This document shows positions 16,872-24,472 of a stretch of DNA of 64,000 nucleotides, piece after piece. This DNA is from Streptomyces griseus (GTDB lineage: Bacteria > Bdellovibrionota > Bdellovibrionia > Bdellovibrionales > Bdellovibrionaceae). Made by a program: the position numbers and the translations under genes. The stretch is taken from assembly GCA_943330705.2 (NCBI GenBank), contig CALQIT020000005.1, positions 18,325 through 82,324 of the forward strand. Direction: 5' to 3'. The number at the start of each line of letters is the position of its first letter. Positions within the stretch are counted from its first letter, which is position 1. The notes under the pieces are model-generated. The model ran no database searches. It saw nothing but the letters and a program-made list of their open reading frames with translations, and was not told where the DNA came from.

Positions 16872-18305
16872 GTGATTTTGCATTTGGCTATAGCACTTGT
16901 CGGTGCTGTTTCGCGCGCGCAGATAGTGGTCGTTCCGAATGCTACGGTATTTGCGGCGGACGAAAAAGGCAAAGTGAATATCCGATTGGAGCCTGGATCC
17001 AAGCAACAGATTTTAAGTCAAGTTCCAGGCTCATATCGCGTTGAAATTATCGGAATCAAAACAATTCAAGGCAATCTCAATCCTGAGCAGTGGTATGAGG
17101 TCAACTACCTTTTGCCTGGCGGAAAAGCTGAGGCCGATGACAATTTAAAAAAGATATCCATGCGGGGATATATCTATGCGGGCAACCTTATAAAAGATGG
17201 TAATGGGGATGATATCAGCACCCAATACGCAATCAAAGAAACCACACAAGAGGCTGTTTATAAACTACAGATGCTACAAAAACCAGGTGCACCTTGTGGT
17301 CCTTTACCACTTCCCGCAAAGGGCAATTATCGTGGGCTTTCATCCTCCGTTTTAGATCAAGACAGTCGACCGCAGCAGCAGACTTTCAAACGACTCATGG
17401 AGGCCGTTGAAGCCTCAAAAAACTTTAAGGATTGTATTAATGAAACCGCGCGAATAATCGTTGCTCCGAATTCAATCTGGGGCCGCCTTGGAAATTATGA
17501 AAAAATGAATCGTATCGCGGCACATGCGGATTATGCCTACGATAAAGTTCGCCAACACCCCAGCACAAAGATTGTCGCTGGCGCGGAAAATTATTTTAAG
17601 CCGGGTGAAATCAGTACAGCCTTAACCCCCCACGCGATGGCCTGCATCGCTTTTCAAGAAGTCAAAGGCGGGTATGGTCAATATAGTCCGCACGCCATCA
17701 ACGAAACTTACTGCAGTAGAAAGTTTCGGGGCGGAACCATTTCAACAGCACAAAGCTTAAATATGAGCACGAAAAGTACATTTGTTGATGCTTATCACTT
17801 CTGGCCAGATGATCCGCGGCAGTCGATGCAGTTGACAACCGTGAGCCCTCTGATCAAGCAGATGGAAAAGCAGGCTTTGCAGAAATACGATTCAGCCTCC
17901 ACAAAAACCCAAAGGGCAGCAGCTTTTCAGCCACTTTTTGAAATTATGAATGACGACGTGCCGATGCAAATGGAAGTTCTTTTGCGGACTTTAAACTTGA
18001 AAATAAAAAATGCACAGACGATCCGAAACCGTAAAGGTCCAAGTGTCTCAGCCAAGCAGCAAGATCTTTATGCATTGATTGATGGAATTTGCCTTTATGA
18101 CCAGGACTCGGCCTCGGCATATATGGCAAATGTTATTAAGTGCATCAGTGAACTGAAAGCCAACTCACCGATGAAGAAAGTGCAAGAGGCAATGAATTTT
18201 GACCGTGGGAATATGGGTAAGGCGCACAAAGACCTGGAACGAGATAAACTTTTTCGTGATCTTGGTTATGATCCAAAGAAAAGTGTTTGCAGCCACATGA
18301 GGTAA
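16872..18305 (+). CDS. Exported protein with N-terminal bacterial SH3-like domain
   Basis: 477 residues from GTG 16872, beginning with a signal peptide (LAIALVGAVSRAQ). Residues ~20-105 fit a bacterial SH3 domain (KVNIRLEPGSKQQILSQVPG, WYEVNYLL, RGYIYAGNLI), which often binds cell-wall peptides. The remaining ~370 residues are not recognised; they contain several Cys (GAPCGPLP, FKDCINE, GICLY, IKCISE) and MACIAFQEVKGGYGQYSP. The start is uncertain: a CTG at 16848 preceded by GGGAG would add eight residues and give a better basic N-region. The next gene starts 3 nt after the stop. Confidence 0.65.
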   Translation: MILHLAIALVGAVSRAQIVVVPNATVFAADEKGKVNIRLEPGSKQQILSQVPGSYRVEIIGIKTIQGNLNPEQWYEVNYLLPGGKAEADDNLKKISMRGYIYAGNLIKDGNGDDISTQYAIKETTQEAVYKLQMLQKPGAPCGPLPLPAKGNYRGLSSSVLDQDSRPQQQTFKRLMEAVEASKNFKDCINETARIIVAPNSIWGRLGNYEKMNRIAAHADYAYDKVRQHPSTKIVAGAENYFKPGEISTALTPHAMACIAFQEVKGGYGQYSPHAINETYCSRKFRGGTISTAQSLNMSTKSTFVDAYHFWPDDPRQSMQLTTVSPLIKQMEKQALQKYDSASTKTQRAAAFQPLFEIMNDDVPMQMEVLLRTLNLKIKNAQTIRNRKGPSVSAKQQDLYALIDGICLYDQDSASAYMANVIKCISELKANSPMKKVQEAMNFDRGNMGKAHKDLERDKLFRDLGYDPKKSVCSHMR

Positions 18306-18307
18306 AA

Positions 18308-18862
18308 ATGAGTTCTTTTGTTGTCTTTGCCAATTTAATTTTATTTAGCACTTTGCTGCAAGCTCAGACTTTGAAAGTTTCGAGCGAAGATACTTTGTTA
18401 CTAGCAAAGACCAAGGGGATTCAGAAGGTCATCCAAGGGCAAGGTCTGGTTTTCTATTCCGAAGTTTCAGATCAGGCGGAAAATGTTTTGCAAATTCTTG
18501 TCTATACAAAAGACGAATTTCAGGTTCTGGCAGTTTTTAACGAAACAAATGCCGAGCTGATGCTGAATGAGCGGATTGAAAATGCGAAATTTATTTCAGC
18601 CGAACAGATCCTACTTAAAGATATCAAAAAACCTGTTTTGTTAACCAAGTGGACGCATGGGGCACATGCCGAGGCCATACGAATTTACAATTTGGCAGAA
18701 AAAAAAGACCCTTTGATTCTTAAGCAAACCTCAAATTTGACCCTTCCCTATAAAGTTGAAAAAGGAATTCTTGTTTTAACTGTTGATGGACTCCAGGATG
18801 CAAAAACTGGAATAACAAAGCCCCTTGAGATTAAATTCACCGGGAAAAAAGTAGAAAAATAA
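18308..18862 (+). CDS. Exported hypothetical protein
   Basis: 184 residues with a signal peptide (MSSFVVFANLILFSTLLQAQ), then an all-beta-looking soluble domain with no motif I recognise. ATG at 18308 with GAGGT upstream, 3 nt after the preceding stop, so it is co-transcribed and perhaps works with the SH3-like protein. Confidence 0.6.
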   Translation: MSSFVVFANLILFSTLLQAQTLKVSSEDTLLLAKTKGIQKVIQGQGLVFYSEVSDQAENVLQILVYTKDEFQVLAVFNETNAELMLNERIENAKFISAEQILLKDIKKPVLLTKWTHGAHAEAIRIYNLAEKKDPLILKQTSNLTLPYKVEKGILVLTVDGLQDAKTGITKPLEIKFTGKKVEK

Positions 18863-19206
18863 GGCCAGCAACTATTTTCATAGAGCTCGAAGGCTACTTT
18901 TTTGAAAGGGCGAATCGCCAGAGTCAGATTCAACTTGGCAGTCCCGCGAAATCTTCCAAGCCACAAGTGAGCTCACCAAACTAAATTTGTTTTCGAACTG
19001 ACAATTTCTGATCTGAATTTCCGATCTGAATCGATCTGACAATCCGTCTCAAATTATGCAACGAATAAGGGGTAAAAAGTCTCGTTCCTTGCATTAAATC
19101 CAATCTGGTAATTTTCGCGGTTGGAACAGCTGTTGCAGAATGAGAATGTAGTACCAGCGACGGTAGAGTCAACCACCGGGGGGACCGGTTAGAAAGAGAG
19201 AACAAC
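18863..19206. other. Intergenic region with GATCTGA repeats and upstream region of 19207 gene
   Basis: No gene seen. GATCTGA occurs three times within 30 bp (19010, 19023, 19033). A short symmetric stretch ACCGGGGGGACCGGT lies near 19179, 20 bp before the next gene. These may be regulatory; no promoter hexamers can be assigned confidently. Confidence 0.35.
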
Positions 19207-19605
19207 ATGAAGAATTTTGGAACACTTGCTTTGCTTTTAGTCTTTGCAATGGGCGGCACCGCGGCGAAAGCTTCACAAAGTCCGGGAACAAAAGAAGTGG
19301 CAATTGGATTGAGTGACGCTTTCATTCCCGGAGGATTCTCGTCGGCATCTGATGCTTACGTGGTTGCTTCTGGTTTGTTTCCGAATAGTTGCTACACGTG
19401 GAAGCGGGCAGATGTTTCTAATCCGGATACTTTTACGCACGAGGTAAAGTCCTTTGCCACTGTTAGCCAGGGAATGTGCCTGATGGTTTTGGTTCCTTTC
19501 AATAAAGAAATCCGTCTTGGCCAATTGGCCGAAGGTAAGCACACGCTTCGCTTTCTAAATGGGGACGGAACATTTATGGAGAAATCACTAACGATTGAAG
19601 AATAG
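19207..19605 (+). CDS. Small exported hypothetical protein
   Basis: 132 residues: signal peptide (MKNFGTLALLLVFAMGGTAA to KAS), then a compact beta-rich domain with two Cys (FPNSCYTWKR, SQGMCLMVLVPF) that could form a disulphide. The pattern (a property term, SCYTW, MVLVPF, GKHTLRFLNGDG) resembles a small Ig-like or secreted-ligand fold; I do not recognise the family. GAGAGAACAAC precedes the ATG. Single gene. Confidence 0.6.
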   Translation: MKNFGTLALLLVFAMGGTAAKASQSPGTKEVAIGLSDAFIPGGFSSASDAYVVASGLFPNSCYTWKRADVSNPDTFTHEVKSFATVSQGMCLMVLVPFNKEIRLGQLAEGKHTLRFLNGDGTFMEKSLTIEE

Positions 19606-19628
19606 GTCCTGCCTAGAGTAGGATTACC

Positions 19629-19695
19629 GATGCCGCTGATAAGGGCGCCAGAGTCGATTTAAATTCGGCCAGGAGTCGGTTAAATCAGCGGCATC
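19629..19695. terminator. 12-bp perfect inverted repeat, possible terminator or structured RNA
   Basis: GATGCCGCTGAT (19629-19640) is exactly complementary to ATCAGCGGCATC (19684-19695), with a 43-nt loop, followed by a T-rich stretch (TTGCCTTTTC). It lies 24 bp after the preceding gene and 48 bp before the next one. Confidence 0.5.
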
Positions 19696-19751
19696 TTGCC
19701 TTTTCTGAATGAGGTCAGGCGGGATAACTTCTAGCGGGGGGTATGGCGATT

Positions 19752-21137
19752 ATGAAGACCATTGGATTCACAATTTGTGGGCTTATTGTGTTTGCTACGT
19801 TGTCCACGTTTATGCTTTCTTCGTGTTCAAGAAAGCCACAGTTTAAAACACTTTATTGGAACGGAACTGGTCCGATTCCGAATTACACGACGAAATTTTT
19901 GCCAAGCCAAAAAGCTCCACTAAAAGTTGTCAATGAGCAGGTTTCCTTTGAAATGCAACAGTACGATGGCGCGCCGATAGAGGGGACTTTTCTTAAAAAG
20001 ATTAATTTCGAAGGCCAAGACCGGTTTTTAGTGGCCAATCTTATTCAAAAAATTCCGAACAAGCTCAAAATGCAAATTGCGGAAATGCGAGAAAAATCCC
20101 CTGCGGTTCAAGAGAATTTGCAAAAGAAAGATGCCCGATTTAAAAACTACAAATATGAAGCCGCACCTACCGTTGTGCTTAGATCCAACGAACAGCTCTT
20201 GGTGCCGACCTGGAAGGTCATTTATTACGATGGACATGGGCAAGCTTGGGCGGTCTACATAAACTCAGATTTTTCGATACTGAAAGAAGAGTCCGTTGGA
20301 TCTCAGTTTCAAGATGCAACAGCTTTGGTTTTTCCGGAAAGTCCACGAAAGTCAGAAATAAGTTCGGTTCTTTTGAAACAATTGACCGGCAACGGAGTTT
20401 TGCAAAGTGACTATCTGACGGTTCTAACTGAATCGACCATGCCAGCAAAAGGTGAAAATAACACTTTTAAGTTTGCCTCGACTGACGAACGATTTGATCA
20501 GGTTCAAGCTTTCTATTTTATTTCTAAAGCTTTGAATTGGTTTGAAGAGCATCTTGAGCTAAAAATTCCATTTCCCATCAAGGCCATTGTTCATATTGGC
20601 TATCCCAAAAAAGAAAATGCAGCATTTTATTACAGTGGTCAAATTCGCCTAGGGGCGGGTGACGGCATTACGTGGGCAAGGATTCCCCTTGATCCTTCCA
20701 TTGTAATGCACGAGACCAGTCACGCTATAATCGATGCACTTGCGCATCTTCCATTTCAGGAAGAAGGCGGTTCGATCAATGAAGCTTTTGCTGACTTCTT
20801 CACCTGCGTCCAGATCAAGTCGCCCTACTTAGGCGAGGTCGCCTATAAAAAAGCTGCCTTCAAGCGATCGGTTGTCAGCAGCTTAAAGGTCAGTGATAAG
20901 AATGGCGGCGTTTATCATGACTCGGCAATTGTTTCGGGGACACTTTGGTCAATGAAAGAAAAGATAGGTGAAGAAAAATCCATTCGTTTTGCAGCTAAAA
21001 TATTGTCTCGACTTCACCCCGCGGCAGATTTTACTTATTTGGGAAGAATATTTTATGACGTCGCGGGACAAGAGTTTAAAAGTGAAGAGCTCGCGATTGT
21101 GACCCAAATCCTAGAAGAACGCGGCTGGAGCAAGTAA
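19752..21137 (+). CDS. Thermolysin-like (M4-type) metallopeptidase lipoprotein
   Basis: 461 residues. Lipoprotein signal ending LSTFMLSSC. An N-terminal propeptide-like region (~25-200, including VPTWKVIYYDGHGQAWAVYI, as in FTP/PepSY propeptides of thermolysins) is followed by a catalytic domain with HETSHAIIDALAH (HExxH, zinc ligands and catalytic Glu) and SINEAFADFF (third zinc ligand Glu), in the correct thermolysin order and spacing. Probably a periplasmic or surface protease active on proteins. The second ATG (19752) sits at normal spacing from GGGGGG; the ATG at 19743 is too close to it. Confidence 0.8.
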   Translation: MKTIGFTICGLIVFATLSTFMLSSCSRKPQFKTLYWNGTGPIPNYTTKFLPSQKAPLKVVNEQVSFEMQQYDGAPIEGTFLKKINFEGQDRFLVANLIQKIPNKLKMQIAEMREKSPAVQENLQKKDARFKNYKYEAAPTVVLRSNEQLLVPTWKVIYYDGHGQAWAVYINSDFSILKEESVGSQFQDATALVFPESPRKSEISSVLLKQLTGNGVLQSDYLTVLTESTMPAKGENNTFKFASTDERFDQVQAFYFISKALNWFEEHLELKIPFPIKAIVHIGYPKKENAAFYYSGQIRLGAGDGITWARIPLDPSIVMHETSHAIIDALAHLPFQEEGGSINEAFADFFTCVQIKSPYLGEVAYKKAAFKRSVVSSLKVSDKNGGVYHDSAIVSGTLWSMKEKIGEEKSIRFAAKILSRLHPAADFTYLGRIFYDVAGQEFKSEELAIVTQILEERGWSK

Positions 21138-21154
21138 GCAATTGGAGGTCTAAA

Positions 21155-21634
21155 ATGATTTTTAGGTCAATCGCTTGGTTTGTCCTGCTATTTGCGCTGA
21201 TATTGTTCCCCAAAAATTTGTCGGCGTCGAATAAAAGCCAAATAGTAGGCGAGTGGGAATACATTGGATTTATCTACGAGGGGCAGATTCAGCCAAAACC
21301 GAATCCGAATTTTTTTCTATCGTTTACTTTTCGTTTGGACGACCGCGTGCGCTTATATTGGAAAAGAGCCGACGAAGACTTCTTCTGTGAGCGGGTTGCT
21401 TTATTTGAATTTTCTCAAGACCGTCTTTGGCAAGAGGTTGTCTGGGTAAACCCAGAAAATCACGGCTCTTGCGGTTCAGATCCGGACATGCAAATGGGGA
21501 GAAAAACAGAAAATCAAATTGTGATTGAAGACGATATTTTAAAGATCTTTATGGAGCTTAACGGAAAGCCATTTATCTATCTTTTGCGGCAGCTACCTTT
21601 TGCGAAGGCTTCCTTTTACGGAAGCTACCTTTAG
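21155..21634 (+). CDS. Small exported hypothetical protein
   Basis: 159 residues with a signal peptide (FRSIAWFVLLFALILFPKNLSA), then GEWEYIGFIYEGQIQPKPNP, a start typical of lipocalin-like small secreted domains, and alternating beta strands with two Cys (FFCERVALF, HGSCGSD). Good ribosome site TTGGAGG. 17 nt after the metallopeptidase stop, so probably co-transcribed. Function unknown. Confidence 0.6.
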   Translation: MIFRSIAWFVLLFALILFPKNLSASNKSQIVGEWEYIGFIYEGQIQPKPNPNFFLSFTFRLDDRVRLYWKRADEDFFCERVALFEFSQDRLWQEVVWVNPENHGSCGSDPDMQMGRKTENQIVIEDDILKIFMELNGKPFIYLLRQLPFAKASFYGSYL

Positions 21635-21650
21635 TAAAAGATAGCCACAG

Positions 21651-23072
21651 TTACATTTGGCGTTGACGTTTGCTGACGGCCAGTGCGGCTTCGCGTACGA
21701 CTTCGTTTAAGGTTGGGTGGGCGTGAAAACTTCGGGCAAGGTCTTCAGAACTTCCGCCGAACTCCATGGCAACCACAATTTCGCCCAAAAGTTCAGAGGC
21801 TCGTGGTCCAACAATGTGGCCTCCTATTATTTTATCTGAACGAGTATCTGTAATAATTTTGACAAAGCCATCCGTGGTGCCAAGTGCTTTGGCGCGGCCA
21901 TTGGCGATAAAGGGAAAGGAGCCGATAGCAAAAGGGATTCCCAATTCTTTGACTTGTTCTTCGGTATAACCAACGCTTGCGACTTCAGGAAATGTATAAA
22001 TCACGCTGGGGACAGTGTGGTAATTAACGTGACCGGCCTGCCCGGCGATGATTTCAGCAACGGCAACCCCTTCTTCTTCGGCCTTGTGTGCCAGCATGGG
22101 TCCTGGAATCAAATCCCCGATAGCATAGATGCCAGGAATATTTGTGCGCCAATGCTCATCTACCTTTACAAAACCGCGGGAGTCCGTGGCAATGCCAAGC
22201 TCTTTGAGCCCCAAGCCTTCAGAGTAAGGCTTTCGACCCGTCGAAACCAAAACCACATCACCCACGATTTTAGATTTTGTTCCATCTTTTAGATTTTCAA
22301 ATTCAAGTTCGACCTTATCTGCCAAGACCTTGCTGGCTGTGACTTTAGTCGACAGCATAAATACCATTCCCTGCTTAGAAAGAACTTTTTGCAAGACCGC
22401 AACCGTCTGCACGTCCATGGTTGGACAAATTCTATCGGCAAATTCAATGACGGTTACTTTCGCCCCCAAGCGTAACCATACAGAGCCAAGCTCAAGGCCG
22501 ATCACGCCACCCCCAACAACGATTAAATTTTGCGGAACTGGCGACAGGTTTAGGGCTCCTGTTGAAGATACAATTCGTTTTTCATCAAATTTTAAGAAAG
22601 GCAATTCCACGGGAACGCTGCCTGTAGCTAAAATAATATTTTTTGCTGCAATCAGGGTTTTTTCCCCTTCTGTTGAGGTCACTTCAACAATGGCCGGGGC
22701 TCCACCTGTTGCGGGACTAAGGACTTTCCCAGTGCCGCGAAAGGCATCGATTTTATTTTTCTTAAATAAAAAAGCAATTCCCTGGGTCAGGTCTTTCACT
22801 ATTTTGTCTTTTCGTGAAAGCATAGTTGGCAGATCAAGTTCGGCTTTAATTTTTATACCGTGGGGGGCGGCATCGTGAAGTGCAATATTATAAAGCTCGG
22901 AACTTTCTAATAAGGCCTTGGATGGGATGCAACCGACATTGAGGCAAGTGCCGCCATAGGTCTTGTCCTTTTCCACGACTGCCGTTTTAAGACCAAGCTG
23001 AGCGCAGCGGATAGCTCCGACATAACCACCCGGTCCACTACCAATAAACACCACATCAAAGTTGAGCTCCAT
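21651..23072 (-). CDS. lpdA: Dihydrolipoyl dehydrogenase (E3)
   Basis: FAD flavoprotein that reoxidises dihydrolipoamide of 2-oxoacid dehydrogenase complexes with NAD+. The 473-residue protein shows the FAD-binding GSGPGGYVGAIRCAQLG, redox disulphide GGTCLNVGCIPSK, NAD-binding VVGGGVIGLELGSVW, second FAD motif YAIGDLIPGPMLAHKAEEEG and the C-terminal catalytic His in FHAHPTLNE. Last gene of the sucA-sucB-lpdA order, so it serves the 2-oxoglutarate dehydrogenase complex. Confidence 0.97.
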   Translation of the reverse strand: MELNFDVVFIGSGPGGYVGAIRCAQLGLKTAVVEKDKTYGGTCLNVGCIPSKALLESSELYNIALHDAAPHGIKIKAELDLPTMLSRKDKIVKDLTQGIAFLFKKNKIDAFRGTGKVLSPATGGAPAIVEVTSTEGEKTLIAAKNIILATGSVPVELPFLKFDEKRIVSSTGALNLSPVPQNLIVVGGGVIGLELGSVWLRLGAKVTVIEFADRICPTMDVQTVAVLQKVLSKQGMVFMLSTKVTASKVLADKVELEFENLKDGTKSKIVGDVVLVSTGRKPYSEGLGLKELGIATDSRGFVKVDEHWRTNIPGIYAIGDLIPGPMLAHKAEEEGVAVAEIIAGQAGHVNYHTVPSVIYTFPEVASVGYTEEQVKELGIPFAIGSFPFIANGRAKALGTTDGFVKIITDTRSDKIIGGHIVGPRASELLGEIVVAMEFGGSSEDLARSFHAHPTLNEVVREAALAVSKRQRQM

Positions 23073-23142
23073 ATTTTTGATCTCCGCAGGGAAAAATTTT
23101 AAATTCTCAATAATTGGATTGCAATGTTTTAAGTTAGCTTTT

Positions 23143-24441
23143 CTAAATCTCCAACAATAGCCGCTCTGGCTCTTCGACCCCTTCTTTGATCTTTACTAGA
23201 AAGCTAACGGCCTCTTTGCCGTCAATAATGCGGTGATCATAAGAAACGGCCACATACATCATTGGACGAATCTCGACCTTGCCATTGATGGCCACGGGTC
23301 GATCTTCAATCTTGTGCATTCCTAAAATCGCACTTTGCGGTGGATTTAATATCGGAGTCGACATCAAAGAGCCATAGACGCCACCGTTAGAAACCGTAAA
23401 GGTGCCGCCACTTAGATCAGCCACCGTGATTTTTCCGTCCCTTGCTTTCAATGCAAAGTTCTTAATCGCGAGCTCGACGCCTGCTACTGATAGGTTGTCA
23501 GCATCCTTAATCACCGGAACAATCAGGCCCTTTTCGGTACCTACGGCGACTCCGATATTGAAATAGTTGTTGTAAACAATGTCAGTGCCTTCAATCAAGG
23601 CGTTGACCGCCGGCCACGCTTTTAAGGCCTCGATGGTCGCTTTGACGAAGATCCCCATCAGCCCTAGGTTGACCCCATATTTTTCTTTGAATTTGTCTTT
23701 ATATTTTGTGCGAAGTTCCATTGCTTTGAACATATCAATCTCGTTGAAGGTGGTCAGAGTTGCTGTGGATTGTTGGGAATGCAGCAATCGTTCAGCGATG
23801 CGCCGACGAATATTATTCATTGGCTGACGAGTTTGATCCCCTTGTTTCGAAGGTCCGCGGGGGGTTGGCACAACGATAGGCGCTGCTGGCTTTGACTCTT
23901 TCGCTATTGTTGCTTGGCTTGGAGTACCAGTGCCGGCCTGAAGTCCTACGACGTCCTCTTTGGTCAATCGACCACCGCGGCCTGTCCCTGCAATCGTCGC
24001 AGGATCAAGGCCCTTTTCGCTGACGATTTTTTGAACTGCCGGTGAAAGATGATTTTTAAGATCAGGATGAGTCCCATTCGACGCAGAAACACTTGCTGTT
24101 GACGCAGCTGCAGTGGCAGGAGCTGCCGATGCAGCTGCAGTGGAAGGTCCTGCCGCGATTGTCGCGGTGGGATTGGCGACAGCGGTCGGTGCGACTGAGG
24201 CTTTGGCCTCGTTATCAATTTGTGCGATGACGGTTCCGATGGGGATGGTCTTTCCTGCCGGGACTAAGATCGCCAAAACGCCGTCTTGATCAGCGACAAC
24301 TTCAACGCTGGCTTTATCTGTTTCTAGAAGCATTAAAACTTCGTTGCGTTTTACGAATTCACCATTTGTTTTAGACCAGCTGCCGATCGTTGCTTCGGTG
24401 ATGGATTCTCCTACGGCAGGTACTTTGACATCAAATTTCAC
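23143..24441 (-). CDS. sucB: 2-oxoglutarate dehydrogenase E2, dihydrolipoyl succinyltransferase
   Basis: Core of the 2-oxoglutarate dehydrogenase complex; transfers the succinyl group from lipoate to CoA. The 432-residue protein has one N-terminal lipoyl domain ([11 protein letters not shown] carries the lipoylated Lys), a long Ala/Thr/Pro-rich linker (~80-120), a peripheral subunit-binding domain ([20 protein letters not shown]) and a catalytic domain ending with [17 protein letters not shown] (active-site His and Asp). GTG start at 24441 with AGGAG upstream. 31 nt after sucA. Confidence 0.96.
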   Translation of the reverse strand: MKFDVKVPAVGESITEATIGSWSKTNGEFVKRNEVLMLLETDKASVEVVADQDGVLAILVPAGKTIPIGTVIAQIDNEAKASVAPTAVANPTATIAAGPSTAAASAAPATAAASTASVSASNGTHPDLKNHLSPAVQKIVSEKGLDPATIAGTGRGGRLTKEDVVGLQAGTGTPSQATIAKESKPAAPIVVPTPRGPSKQGDQTRQPMNNIRRRIAERLLHSQQSTATLTTFNEIDMFKAMELRTKYKDKFKEKYGVNLGLMGIFVKATIEALKAWPAVNALIEGTDIVYNNYFNIGVAVGTEKGLIVPVIKDADNLSVAGVELAIKNFALKARDGKITVADLSGGTFTVSNGGVYGSLMSTPILNPPQSAILGMHKIEDRPVAINGKVEIRPMMYVAVSYDHRIIDGKEAVSFLVKIKEGVEEPERLLLEI

Positions 24442-24472
24442 GGTGTTTCTCCTGGTTAGTTCAAAATTCGTT

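Noticed and set aside
16872..18305. SH3-like protein as a cell-wall amidase
   Set aside because: The N-terminal SH3-like domain fits, but no amidase or peptidase motif could be found in the rest.
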